A stretch of DNA of 64,000 nucleotides from Paenibacillus plantiphilus. Lineage in GTDB: Bacteria > Bacillota > Bacilli > Paenibacillales > Paenibacillaceae. The notes under the pieces are model-generated. The model worked only from the letters and a program-made list of their open reading frames with translations, was not told where the DNA came from and ran no database searches. Both the position numbers and the translations under genes were made by a program. Where the stretch lies: the NCBI RefSeq assembly GCF_927798095.1, contig NZ_CAKMMF010000024.1, positions 37,491 through 101,490 of the forward strand. Reading direction: 5' to 3'. Shown piece by piece: positions 9,063-17,113 of this stretch; the stretch's first letter is position 1; each line of letters opens with the position of its first letter.

Positions 9063-9875
9063 ATGACAGTTCCAATCGCGATCATAGATGCGTTCACTTC
9101 GGAGCCGTTCCGGGGAAATCCGGCAGCCGTTTGTCTTCTGGAGCAAGAGGCTCAAGATGAGTGGATGCAGAACGTAGCTGCTGAGATGAATTTATCAGAT
9201 ACGGCATTTCTGCTGCGGCAAGCGGATGGCAGCTATTCCCTTCGATGGTTTACACCGCAGACGGAGGTTGACTTATGCGGACATGCTACGCTTGCGAGCG
9301 CCCATTACTTGTGGGAGAGCGGCCATTTGGGAGATCTCCAGCATCAGGTGAGCTTCCATACGCGGAGCGGCTTGCTGACTGCGGAGAAGCTGGATAACGG
9401 CGGCGTGCAGTTGAATTTCCCTGCCGAGCCCGTTGAGCCGATCGTTGCTCCCGAGGAGCTTATCCAGGCGCTAGGACTGATTCCGAGATATGTCGGGCGC
9501 AATCGGATGGATTATGTTGTTGAGGTGGACAGTGAAGAGACAGTGAGGACATTGAAGCCGGATTATTCACTGCTGGGACAGGTTGAGGCGCGAGGCGTAA
9601 TCATTACTAGCAGAGCAGATGGCAGTCATGCCGATTCGCGCTTCGACTTTGTTTCCAGAGCGTTCTTCCCTGCCGTTGGTATTAAGGAGGACCCCGTTAC
9701 GGGGTCAGCGCACTGCGCGCTTGCGCCGTATTGGCAGCGAAGGCTTCGCAAGAACACGCTCCAAGCCTACCAAGCATCTCCGCGCGGAGGCAGCCTGCAG
9801 CTGCAGGTGGAGGGCAATCGTGTTTTGATGACAGGATATGCGGTTACGGTATTAAAAGGGTTTCTTGAGGTGTAG
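9063..9875 (+). CDS. PhzF family epimerase/isomerase-like protein
   Basis: A 270-residue member of the PhzF/diaminopimelate-epimerase-like fold. The N-terminal VPIAIIDAFTSEPFRGNPAA stretch, the catalytic Glu in MNLSDTAFLL region, the CGHATLASAH motif and the KEDPVTGSAHCALAPYW motif are all present. Members act as isomerases or lyases, and most non-phenazine homologues have unknown substrates. Start ATG follows CTAGGAGG. It stands alone between the HAD gene and the phosphatase gene, with no phenazine genes nearby. Confidence 0.9.
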   Translation: MTVPIAIIDAFTSEPFRGNPAAVCLLEQEAQDEWMQNVAAEMNLSDTAFLLRQADGSYSLRWFTPQTEVDLCGHATLASAHYLWESGHLGDLQHQVSFHTRSGLLTAEKLDNGGVQLNFPAEPVEPIVAPEELIQALGLIPRYVGRNRMDYVVEVDSEETVRTLKPDYSLLGQVEARGVIITSRADGSHADSRFDFVSRAFFPAVGIKEDPVTGSAHCALAPYWQRRLRKNTLQAYQASPRGGSLQLQVEGNRVLMTGYAVTVLKGFLEV

Positions 9876-9937
9876 CTGTACATGCGACAGCAGTATATCG
9901 AAAGTGGATGGTATGAGGATAGGAGGCGAGCCTTGTT

Positions 9938-10660
9938 ATGAAGCGAACACTGGTCATCAGCGACATTCATGGCTGCATGGAGCAGTTTCAATCGCTGTTG
10001 AAGCTTGCGGAATATGATCCGTCAAGCGATAAGCTCATCTTAATCGGCGACTATGTGGATCGCGGTCCACGAAGCAGGGAGGTTGTCGAGCAGGTGCGCA
10101 CACTTGTACAGCAGCATGGCGCAATCGCATTGCGCGGCAATCACGATCAGCGACTCGTAGATTTCATTCGCTCGGGTGATCCGGGTGTAATCGATAAGTT
10201 TATGACGCATGGCGGGCAATCAACGATCATCAGCTACCTGGGTCTTCAATGCTCGGAAACGGAAGTGGATGAGCGGATGGTTGCAGAGGCGCGAGCTTCC
10301 ATTGCCGAGCACTTCTCATCACATATCGATTTCTTGGCTGGGCTGCCGCTCTATGCTGAGGATGAACGCCATATCTTTGTTCATGCAGGCTTGAATCCTG
10401 CCTTTCGGAACTGGAAGGAGCAGCCGGAGCATAACTTCATGTATATTAAGGATCAATTCTATGGACATCCGACTGTAGTGGAGAAGACGGTCATATTCGG
10501 CCATACGAAGACCAAGGACATTCATGACAGCGCGGACATTTGGTTCGGCAATGGAAAAATCGGCATCGACGGCGGCTGCGCTTTCGGCATGCAGCTGAAT
10601 GCTTTGGAAATTGCAGCGGATGGACAATATCGAGCATGGAAATGCCCCATGGAGAAGTAG
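9938..10660 (+). CDS. PPP-family metallophosphoesterase (ApaH/PrpE-like)
   Basis: A 240-residue serine/threonine-phosphatase-like metallophosphoesterase. Metal ligands lie in ISDIHGC, GDYVDRGP, and RGNHDQR; further histidines are in IFVHAGLNP and FGHTKTKD. This is the size of bacterial PrpE or diadenosine tetraphosphatase type enzymes. Whether the substrate is a phosphoprotein or a nucleotide cannot be told. Start ATG follows AGGAGGCGAG. Its 3' end overlaps a terminator-like hairpin. Confidence 0.9.
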   Translation: MKRTLVISDIHGCMEQFQSLLKLAEYDPSSDKLILIGDYVDRGPRSREVVEQVRTLVQQHGAIALRGNHDQRLVDFIRSGDPGVIDKFMTHGGQSTIISYLGLQCSETEVDERMVAEARASIAEHFSSHIDFLAGLPLYAEDERHIFVHAGLNPAFRNWKEQPEHNFMYIKDQFYGHPTVVEKTVIFGHTKTKDIHDSADIWFGNGKIGIDGGCAFGMQLNALEIAADGQYRAWKCPMEK

Positions 10661-10681
10661 TTGCCATAGGGCATTTTTTTA
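10642..10681 (+). terminator. Intrinsic terminator after phosphatase gene
   Basis: ATGCCC at 10642-10647 pairs with GGGCAT at 10669-10674 and is followed directly by seven T residues. The left arm lies in the last codons of the phosphatase gene. Confidence 0.65.
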
Positions 10682-10687
10682 TGCTAT

Positions 10688-10700
10688 TATACCTAGTATA
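10688..10700. promoter_or_regulatory. Palindrome in padR promoter region, candidate PadR operator
   Basis: TATACCTAGTATA is a 13-base palindrome (arms TATAC/GTATA) 49 bases ahead of the PadR start. PadR proteins usually autorepress through short AT-rich dyads; assignment here is inference. Confidence 0.4.
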
Positions 10701-10748
10701 TCTATACATAGATTTACGATGTATTAGTGAGCTAAAGGAGAGTGAAGT

Positions 10749-11081
10749 ATGAAGGTGAACAAGGAGCTGTTGAAGGGCAGTACGGTCATTATGATTCTAA
10801 CCTTGCTGGATCGGAAGGAAATGTACGGCTATGAGATGATTAAGGAAATTGAGCGGCAGTCGGAAGGTGTGTTTAGTCTTAAGGAAGGTACGCTGTACCC
10901 GATCCTGCATATGCTTGAAGCTGAGAGCTGGGTTGAGGCGTCATGGAGCGAGCATGAGGGACGGAAACGCAAATATTATGTCATCACCGACAAGGGAAGA
11001 GGCCATTTGAAGGATAAGAAACAGGAGTGGACGCTGTTCAGAGGCGCATTGGAACGGGTTATTGGGGAGGGGCATGCATGA
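10749..11081 (+). CDS. PadR-family transcriptional regulator
   Basis: A 110-residue PadR-type winged-helix regulator. The pattern LKGSTVIMILTLLDRKEMYGYEM, then FSLKEGTLYPILHMLEAESW and the wing RKRKYYVITDKG are diagnostic. It is the short form lacking the long C-terminal dimerisation region. Its TGA overlaps the ATG of the next gene, the usual arrangement in which PadR controls a coupled membrane protein. Target operator is probably the palindrome at 10688-10700. Confidence 0.93.
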   Translation: MKVNKELLKGSTVIMILTLLDRKEMYGYEMIKEIERQSEGVFSLKEGTLYPILHMLEAESWVEASWSEHEGRKRKYYVITDKGRGHLKDKKQEWTLFRGALERVIGEGHA

Positions 11082-12391
11082 AAGAGCTGCAATCGCATCC
11101 ATTGGTTCAACAATTTCTGACAGATGTATGCCGCTATGTGAAAGCTGTGGATCAGCATCGATCTATTAAAGCCGAGCTAGTCGATCATATCAATGACCGG
11201 ATAACGGAGTATAAGGGCAAAGGGATGGAAGAGGACGAAGCGGTTGCGCTGGCGGTAGCTGATATGGGAGCAGCTGATGCTGTCGGCAGCGAACTGCACC
11301 GCATTCATCGTCCGATTATGGATTGGAGTCTGGTAGGCTTGCTGCTGTTATTTCTTGCAATGGGTGTCGTAGCGATGCTGTCCGTGCAGGCAGGAGCGGC
11401 TATCAATAACGGCGTCAGCTTAGTCGAGAGAACAATTTTATTCAGTGCCATGGGGCTTGGAATTATTGTGGTGTTATGGTTCTTCGATTATCGTAAAATC
11501 AAGCTTTACAGTCATTGGATATTCGGTTCAGCGCTTATGCTCATGTTATTTTCAGCCATGTCAGGGAATCAGATAAATGGTACAAAGCGATATCTGTTCA
11601 TCGGATCGATTGGCTTTGATACGACCATGATCGGGCTGCTGCTGCTGTTAATTGCTCTTCCGGGAATGTCAGCGGCCAAGGAGTGGAGCGCAAGGCAGAC
11701 GGTGATTCAATTGGCCTATCGTCTCGTTATCCCGCTTGTTCTGTTCATGATTTGTGTAAGCACGGTTGCCGCCGTCCTCTACATTATCGGGTTCTTCATT
11801 CATCTGTGGATGACGCGGCGCTCAGTCCGGCAATTTGGCCTGCTTGCAGGGGGGACTGCAGCCATAGTATTATTTCTGATCTTATTTGGCCCTTCCTATC
11901 CATTCAACAACTATCAGTTCGTTCGGCTTACGGCGTTTCTGTTGGATGATCCGGAGGGCTCAGGATATATGACAGCGCAATCCATGGAGGCGATTAATGC
12001 CGCCGGCTGGTGGGGGCATGGTATAGGCGCTACGCTGGATCGGCTCCCGTATGTGCATAGTGATCATGTGATTCCGTATGTTGTCTATTGCTTCGGCTGG
12101 GCGGGAGGAATAGCTATTGCAGTGATCGCGGTATTTTTCATCGTGAAGGTCGGGCAGCTTGTACACAGGCAGCGCAATCATTACGGCAAGCTTATTATGC
12201 TCCTGCTCTTCATGCTGTTGTCGATCCAGTTCATCTTTCCGATGCTGGCGGCATACGGTCTAGCACCGATAACTAGCATTGCGATTCCGTTCATCAGCTA
12301 CGGAAACATTCAACTGCTACTGAACTGTGTGGCGGTCGGATTGATTCTGACTATCAACAAACGGAGAAACATGATAACGTCCATGGATTGA
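11078..12391 (+). CDS. FtsW/RodA/SpoVE-like membrane protein with N-terminal permease-prefix domain
   Basis: A 437-residue protein. Residues about 1-80 are a soluble helical segment (KAELVDHINDRITEYKGKGM, AVADMGAADAVGSELHRIH) of the permease-prefix type seen on PadR-coupled membrane proteins. About ten hydrophobic helices follow. The late block AAGWWGHGIG, then YGLAPITSIAIPFISYGNIQLLLNC, matches the conserved C-terminal region of SEDS proteins (FtsW, RodA, SpoVE). SEDS proteins polymerise peptidoglycan glycan strands; activity here is inference. ATG 11078 was chosen because it overlaps the padR stop; the frame extends upstream only through padR. No penicillin-binding partner is encoded next to it. 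Confidence 0.82.
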   Translation: MKELQSHPLVQQFLTDVCRYVKAVDQHRSIKAELVDHINDRITEYKGKGMEEDEAVALAVADMGAADAVGSELHRIHRPIMDWSLVGLLLLFLAMGVVAMLSVQAGAAINNGVSLVERTILFSAMGLGIIVVLWFFDYRKIKLYSHWIFGSALMLMLFSAMSGNQINGTKRYLFIGSIGFDTTMIGLLLLLIALPGMSAAKEWSARQTVIQLAYRLVIPLVLFMICVSTVAAVLYIIGFFIHLWMTRRSVRQFGLLAGGTAAIVLFLILFGPSYPFNNYQFVRLTAFLLDDPEGSGYMTAQSMEAINAAGWWGHGIGATLDRLPYVHSDHVIPYVVYCFGWAGGIAIAVIAVFFIVKVGQLVHRQRNHYGKLIMLLLFMLLSIQFIFPMLAAYGLAPITSIAIPFISYGNIQLLLNCVAVGLILTINKRRNMITSMD

Positions 12392-12420
12392 ACTGGAGAT
12401 TTATGGTCCTCTCTCGCTAA

Positions 12421-12449
12421 TTGAAGGGGCATCCCGCCCGTGCTATAAT
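12421..12449 (+). promoter_or_regulatory. Sigma-A promoter of queDEC
   Basis: TTGAAG at 12421-12426 and a consensus TATAAT at 12444-12449 with 17-base spacing. The predicted leader is only about 23 bases, too short for a preQ1 riboswitch. Confidence 0.8.
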
Positions 12450-12479
12450 AGGCATATTGTAAAGGGCGAGGTGTGAAAC

Positions 12480-12959
12480 GTGACATACGAGATTCCGAGA
12501 CAAGTTCAGCAGCTCGGTGAAAATATTCAAGAACATCAGCTCCGTTACCATAACCGGCGGGTGCTCGTGTCCAAAGAGTTTACTTTCGACAGTGCGCATC
12601 ATCTGCACTTATATGAGGGCAAATGCAAGAGTCTGCACGGCCATACTTATAAATTGCAGCTCATTCTATCAGGGAAGATGGATAAGAGGGGAATAGCAAT
12701 TGATTTTACAGATATGAAGAGGATAGCCAAGGAGCGGGTTCTAGACAAGCTGGACCATCGTTACTTGAATGAGGTACTGCCGCCGATGAATACGACAGCC
12801 GAGAATATGGTTGTCTGGATGTACGAGCAAATTCAGCTTGCGCTGCAGGAGGAAGGATATGCTCCGAATATTCGTGTGGAGGAAGCTCGTCTCTGGGAAA
12901 CGCCGACTAGCTACGCTGCAGTTACAAGGGCGCTGATGGAGGCGAATGAGGATGAGTGA
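12480..12959 (+). CDS. queD: 6-carboxy-5,6,7,8-tetrahydropterin synthase QueD
   Basis: A 159-residue enzyme that converts 7,8-dihydroneopterin triphosphate to 6-carboxytetrahydropterin in queuosine and preQ0 synthesis. Zinc histidines are in DSAHHLHL and HGHTYKL, with the catalytic cysteine in GKCKSLHGH. The late motif EEARLWETPTSYA carries the conserved Glu. About 30 residues precede the usual start of the fold. GTG 12480 is preceded by GGGCGAGGTG. It overlaps queE and is followed by queC, so the three enzymes form one operon. Confidence 0.95.
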   Translation: MTYEIPRQVQQLGENIQEHQLRYHNRRVLVSKEFTFDSAHHLHLYEGKCKSLHGHTYKLQLILSGKMDKRGIAIDFTDMKRIAKERVLDKLDHRYLNEVLPPMNTTAENMVVWMYEQIQLALQEEGYAPNIRVEEARLWETPTSYAAVTRALMEANEDE

Positions 12960-13710
12960 GGGGCATGCGGACAATTTGGAGCTAGAGCAGGCCAGTGAGA
13001 ATGAACGTGGTGCGGTCATTCGCAATCCCATGGCAATTCCTCTCCCAATGGTTGAAATATTCGAAACGGTCGAAGGCGAAGGCACGCGTGCCGGTTTTCC
13101 GACCGTTTTTGTTCGTTTGTTCGGCTGCAATCTGCGCTGTGTCTGGTGTGATACGAAATACAGCTACCCCCCGGCAAAAGCGGAGTTTACTATGTCTATT
13201 GGCGAAATTGTGCGTCAGGTCGAGGAGAACTATCAAGCTGCGCATATTTGCATGACTGGCGGGGAGCCGCTGCTCTATGGAGATCGTTCGGCAGCGCTGC
13301 TAGAGGCATTATGCGGAATAGAGCGCATTGTTGATGTTCATGTGGAGACGAATGGAGCGATCGACCTTGCTCCGTTTCTGGCTGCTGTGGGCTCACAGAA
13401 GGCACGATATATTATGGATTACAAGCTGCCGGATTCGGGCGAAAATGACGGGATGGCGCACAGCAATTTCGAGCTGCTCAGGCCGCAGGATGAAGTGAAG
13501 TTCGTTATTGCCAGTGATCGGGATTTCGATGCGGCTGTAGCGGTGCTGCAGCAGTATCCAACAGCGGCGCTGCCGATGTTCAGTCCGGTATGGGAGAGCA
13601 TGCCTCCGGCCAGACTTGTGGAGAAGATGCTTGCCCACGGTCTGTCAGGGGTGAAGCTGAATATGCAGCTTCACAAAATTATTTGGGACCCGGCGCTCCG
13701 GGGCGTATAG
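12952..13710 (+). CDS. queE: 7-carboxy-7-deazaguanine synthase QueE
   Basis: A radical SAM enzyme of about 252 residues that contracts carboxytetrahydropterin to 7-carboxy-7-deazaguanine. The cluster motif is CNLRCVWCDTKYSY (CX3CX2C), preceded by FETVEGEGTRAGFPTVFVRL, and the GGEPLLYG motif binds SAM. I prefer ATG 12952, nine bases after GGAGG; ATG 12946 is too close to it. It overlaps queD by eight bases. The N-terminal 25 residues before the core are charged and not family-conserved. Confidence 0.95.
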   Translation: MSEGHADNLELEQASENERGAVIRNPMAIPLPMVEIFETVEGEGTRAGFPTVFVRLFGCNLRCVWCDTKYSYPPAKAEFTMSIGEIVRQVEENYQAAHICMTGGEPLLYGDRSAALLEALCGIERIVDVHVETNGAIDLAPFLAAVGSQKARYIMDYKLPDSGENDGMAHSNFELLRPQDEVKFVIASDRDFDAAVAVLQQYPTAALPMFSPVWESMPPARLVEKMLAHGLSGVKLNMQLHKIIWDPALRGV

Positions 13711-13725
13711 ATAGGAGTAGAGAGA

Positions 13726-14427
13726 ATGAGTCAGCAAGAGAGAAAAGCGGTCATTATTCTAAGTGGTGGCTTGGACAGCACGACATGTATGGGATTCGCC
13801 AAGGAAGCGGGATATGAGCTGTATCCCATCACCTTTGACTATGGGCAAAGACATCGCATCGAATTGAACAATGCGCGAAGCGTTGCTCGTCATTATGGCG
13901 TGGAGGATCGGTTCAAAATCATTTCACTCGGTTTTCTGAGAGACTTTGGCGGCAGCGCATTAACCGATGATGCAATTGCGGTTCCGCGTTCCGATGGGGA
14001 TGCAACGGAGCAGGAGGAGGGCGAAATTCCTGTAACGTATGTGCCTGGCAGAAACCTGCTGTTTCTGTCGATTGCTACCTCTTTCGCAGAAACGGTTGGC
14101 GCAGAAGCGATCTATATCGGAGTCAATGCATTGGATTACAGCGGCTATCCAGACTGCCGTCCAGAATTTATCGCCAAGGTGGAAGAGGTGATGGCACTCG
14201 CTACCAAGGTTGGCGTGGAGGGAAAGCCAATATCGATCAAGACACCGCTCATTATGCTGACCAAGGCACAAATAATTCGCGAAGGCATTCGCATGGATGT
14301 GCCGTACCAGCTAACGACGTCCTGCTATAACGGGGAGGAGAAAGCTTGCGGTGAATGCGAGAGCTGCCGGCTGCGACTGAAGGGCTTCTCGGATGCGGGT
14401 ATGGCAGATCCGATTGCGTATAGTTAA
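13726..14427 (+). CDS. queC: 7-cyano-7-deazaguanine synthase QueC
   Basis: A 233-residue ATP-dependent ligase that turns 7-carboxy-7-deazaguanine into preQ0. The PP-loop is LSGGLDSTT near residue 14. The zinc site is formed by the cysteines in SCYNGEEKACGECESCRLRLKGF (key Cys in ACGECESC). FDYGQRHRIEL and the YVPGRNLLFLSIA block are conserved. It starts 15 bases after queE and ends before a strong terminator. queF, which would reduce preQ0, is not in this operon. Confidence 0.96.
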   Translation: MSQQERKAVIILSGGLDSTTCMGFAKEAGYELYPITFDYGQRHRIELNNARSVARHYGVEDRFKIISLGFLRDFGGSALTDDAIAVPRSDGDATEQEEGEIPVTYVPGRNLLFLSIATSFAETVGAEAIYIGVNALDYSGYPDCRPEFIAKVEEVMALATKVGVEGKPISIKTPLIMLTKAQIIREGIRMDVPYQLTTSCYNGEEKACGECESCRLRLKGFSDAGMADPIAYS

Positions 14428-14435
14428 TCATAAAT

Positions 14436-14490
14436 AAAGGGTTGTTCCAATAGCCTAGCCTATGCTGGCTTCATGGAACAACCCTTTGTT
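14436..14490 (+). terminator. Intrinsic terminator of queDEC
   Basis: A 14-base perfect inverted repeat, AAAGGGTTGTTCCA (14436-14449) and TGGAACAACCCTTT (14474-14487), lies ten bases after the queC stop. The A/T ends make it usable from both strands, so it may also end the convergent diguanylate cyclase gene. Confidence 0.85.
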
Positions 14491-14545
14491 GTTGCAGCAA
14501 TGGCAGGGCTAAAATCCCTCATTGCTATACATACATGAGCGTTGC

Positions 14546-15748
14546 TTATACGGACACATTGCGCTTGGAAGCTTCGTCATGGGAACGGCTGCGGCTCTTC
14601 TGCATCGATGGATGCAGGGAAACCTTGTTCTTGCCTGTCGTCTTGGACTTGTACATCGCTTCATCGGCTTGCTTGACGATCTCTTCAACCGAGCTGCCCT
14701 CGCGGGAAATACTGACCCCGACGCTAATGGTCACCATCGTCTCCAGCTCGACGCGACTGCGGATCGTTTCTGCGACTTCCTCCGGCTTGATGCCAGGCGC
14801 AGCAACGAGGCCGAGAAGCTCTTCGCCGCCATATCGTCCGGCAGCGCCGATTCCGGCTGTCTCTTCTTTAATAATATCGGCAACCTGCTTGAGGACGCCG
14901 TCTGCCTTATGATGACCTTGTGTATCGTTGAGCTTCTTGAAATTGTCGATATCGCAAAATATTATGGCGATTCGCTTATGTTCGCGAAGCATGACTTCGG
15001 ACTTCTTGTTGAAGTGCCGTCTATTGTACAGGCTGGTCAGCCCATCTGTTATTGAAGATTGGAAGGTCATAACCAGACGTTCTATCACCCATTCGAACAG
15101 CAGCAGGAACAGCAGTGTATAATAAACAAGCGGGAGCAGATGACTGAGAATGACGAGCATCGGCACTTGACCATGGAACACATAAGCGTCCGTCAAATTG
15201 GACAATTGGTAGACAAAATAGACAATGAGGCTGGCCGAGTAGCTGAAGCGCTGGTCGATTCCGCGCAGGTTCAGAAGAATGGCGAACGTAAGCGCCAATC
15301 CATAGAAATCAAGCGCGAGCATCGGCAGCTTGCTGTCGCTCACGGGCTGTTGCAGCAGCTCGGGCATAAACGCGAGCTGGGCGCCAGCAACTGCGAAGAC
15401 GCCGATTGCCATCACTAGAAAAGGCAGACCCTTCAATCTTGTTGAAGGCTGAGTATACAATTTCATAAACACAAAGTTTATAATAATAAAGGTAAGCAGC
15501 TCTGCCAGTGAATAGAACAGATGCAAGTATGGAGATTGGGATAAGCCCGGGAATGCCGTGCTTACAATCGCGCCTTGCTGCAGGATGACAAAGGGCAGCA
15601 CAATAATGAGCAGGCGGTATAGCTTGTTTCTGCGGTAGCTCTTGTAAAGCCGAATCGACATAAACAGCATGAGTACGAGAATGGTAATTACGGATGCAGA
15701 TGCGAATATTTGTCCGGTTGGACCGGCCAGCCATTGTACAATCGTCAT
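14546..15748 (-). CDS. Membrane-anchored GGDEF diguanylate cyclase
   Basis: A 400-residue protein predicted to make cyclic di-GMP from GTP. About six hydrophobic helices fill residues 1-215, an input module of unassigned type. The GGDEF domain covers about 235-395, beginning SSITDGLTSLYNRRHF, with the active site AAGRYGGEELLGLV. The motif reads GGEEL, so the fifth position departs from GGEEF. No RxxD inhibitory site precedes it. I chose the ATG at 15748 (complement) because AGGTGG lies nine bases upstream; an upstream start would add ten residues. Two LexA-like boxes lie between it and the divergent glycosyltransferase operon. Confidence 0.9.
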   Translation of the reverse strand: MTIVQWLAGPTGQIFASASVITILVLMLFMSIRLYKSYRRNKLYRLLIIVLPFVILQQGAIVSTAFPGLSQSPYLHLFYSLAELLTFIIINFVFMKLYTQPSTRLKGLPFLVMAIGVFAVAGAQLAFMPELLQQPVSDSKLPMLALDFYGLALTFAILLNLRGIDQRFSYSASLIVYFVYQLSNLTDAYVFHGQVPMLVILSHLLPLVYYTLLFLLLFEWVIERLVMTFQSSITDGLTSLYNRRHFNKKSEVMLREHKRIAIIFCDIDNFKKLNDTQGHHKADGVLKQVADIIKEETAGIGAAGRYGGEELLGLVAAPGIKPEEVAETIRSRVELETMVTISVGVSISREGSSVEEIVKQADEAMYKSKTTGKNKVSLHPSMQKSRSRSHDEASKRNVSV

Positions 15749-15797
15749 GTTTCGACCACCTATAAGAAGTAGATTCACAGATTCGAAGGAATAGATA

Positions 15798-15869
15798 GAG
15801 TTGCTTTACAGAAACATATGTTCCAGCAAAGATGGGACTCATCGAGTTGCTTTACAGAAACATATGTTC
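15798..15869. repeat. 26-bp direct repeat pair in divergent promoter region
   Basis: Two identical 26-base copies at 15798-15823 and 15844-15869, starting GAGTTGCTTTACAG and ending CATATGTTC, are 46 bases apart. Each contains a palindromic AACATATGTT core. Only the right-hand copy is followed by a -10 hexamer. Confidence 0.95.
15811..15824 (-). promoter_or_regulatory. LexA (SOS) box, left copy
   Basis: On the minus strand this reads GGAACATATGTTTC, matching 13 of 14 positions of the Gram-positive LexA consensus CGAACRNRYGTTYC. It lies about 65 bases ahead of the diguanylate cyclase start. Confidence 0.7.
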
Positions 15870-15875
15870 TAGTAT
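15847..15875 (+). promoter_or_regulatory. Promoter of glycosyltransferase-yhaO-yhaN operon
   Basis: TTGCTT at 15847-15852 and TAGTAT at 15870-15875 with 17-base spacing. The right-hand LexA box fills most of the spacer, as expected for a LexA-repressed promoter. Confidence 0.6.
15857..15870 (-). promoter_or_regulatory. LexA (SOS) box, right copy
   Basis: On the minus strand this reads AGAACATATGTTTC, again 13 of 14 positions of CGAACRNRYGTTYC. It sits between -35 and -10 of the rightward promoter. Confidence 0.75.
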
Positions 15876-15953
15876 ATCATGTTTCTGGCAGGAACGAAAA
15901 GGTTATCGTTACCAAGCCGCATTTTCGCTGAAAATGCTTTAGGAGGTAGAGCT

Positions 15954-17096
15954 TTGAATATTTTACAGGCGTTATTCTTCCCCCCGGAACAGCCGGGCGG
16001 CGTATCTTCGATGATTCCGTATATTCAGGAGCGATTCAATAAATTGGGGTGGCCGATGGAGTTGTTTTCCTTGCCCAAACGGGTCAGAGGGAAGGGCCAC
16101 GAGGAGCTCCTGTTTCAAACATTCGATGTTAGCGAGTTCGCGGGCAATCCGATTATCGATAAATATTTGCAGACCTTCCGCGATTATATATGGTGGACCA
16201 AGCTCAGGATGGGGAAGAGCTACGACCTCATTCATGCGCATCATCCGATTCCGGCGCTCGTTATGAAGCAGCTGTATCCCGACACACCGCTTGTCATGAC
16301 GATTCACTCCAGCTATGAACGGGAATTGATTCTCAATGCGAAAATATCCGAGGGCGGACAAGAGCATCGCTTCCTTACCTCGCTTTATGGAGAGCTGGAG
16401 GCCAAGTGCGACCGGATATTGACGGTTTCGAATTCCTTCCTGCACTATATGAGCCCGTATTTGCAGCAGCCTCAAGCGGTTGCGGTCATTCCGAACGGGT
16501 TCGACGAGAAGCGATTCAAGCCGATCTCTCATGAGAATGAAGTGATTCAATTTATTACGGTATGCCGGCTGGTCCCTGCAAAAGGGCTTGACGTTCTGCT
16601 GCATGCCTGTGCGGAGCTGAAGCGCCGGGGACATGCTTTTGTCCTTCATATTATTGGAGACGGGCCGATCCGCACAGAGCTGGAGCAGCTCGCTATATCG
16701 CTGGATCTGTATGATGAAATTATTTTCTACGGCTATATGCTTCATCCCGAGGAATTTATGCCGTTCTTCGATATATTCGTGCTGCCGTCCCGTGCGGAGG
16801 CATTCGGATCGGTGTTCGCGGAAGCGGCGCTTTGCTGGCTCGCTCTTGTAGGTACGGATGTCGGCGGAATATCGGAGCAGATTGACGACGGGGTCAACGG
16901 TTTGCTTGTGCCGCCGGAGAATGCTGCAGCGCTGTGCGATGCGCTCGAAACGCTGGTGACAGACCCGACCTACCGTTATAACCTGGCAAGAGCTGCATGG
17001 AATAAGGCGAAGAAGGCCTACTCGCTCAGCCGTGTCATATCGCAGCTGAAGCAGGTCTATTCGGAGTTTCAAGCCGCATCGCCAACGAAGGAGTAG
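15954..17096 (+). CDS. Glycosyltransferase family 4 protein
   Basis: A 380-residue GT-B fold glycosyltransferase. The N-terminal PPEQPGGVSSMIPYI loop, the central FITVCRLVPAKGLDVLLHAC acceptor-to-donor linker block and the nucleotide-sugar motif SRAEAFGSVFAEAALC with the E-x7-E spacing are GT4 features. I choose TTG 15954, seven bases after AGGAGG; the ATG at 15879 is essentially at the predicted transcription start. It lacks a signal peptide. It is the first gene of an operon with a nuclease and an SMC-like ATPase, an unusual partner set, and sits behind a LexA-box promoter. Confidence 0.88.
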   Translation: MNILQALFFPPEQPGGVSSMIPYIQERFNKLGWPMELFSLPKRVRGKGHEELLFQTFDVSEFAGNPIIDKYLQTFRDYIWWTKLRMGKSYDLIHAHHPIPALVMKQLYPDTPLVMTIHSSYERELILNAKISEGGQEHRFLTSLYGELEAKCDRILTVSNSFLHYMSPYLQQPQAVAVIPNGFDEKRFKPISHENEVIQFITVCRLVPAKGLDVLLHACAELKRRGHAFVLHIIGDGPIRTELEQLAISLDLYDEIIFYGYMLHPEEFMPFFDIFVLPSRAEAFGSVFAEAALCWLALVGTDVGGISEQIDDGVNGLLVPPENAAALCDALETLVTDPTYRYNLARAAWNKAKKAYSLSRVISQLKQVYSEFQAASPTKE

Positions 17097-17113
17097 AGAG
17101 GGAGGAGAATGGC

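Noticed and set aside
12391..12480. preQ1 riboswitch ahead of queD
   Set aside because: A sigma-A promoter occupies this gap and leaves only about 23 bases of leader.
15972..17072. 366-residue minus-strand frame opposite the glycosyltransferase
   Set aside because: The plus frame has clear GT4 motifs and a good start; the minus frame has none.
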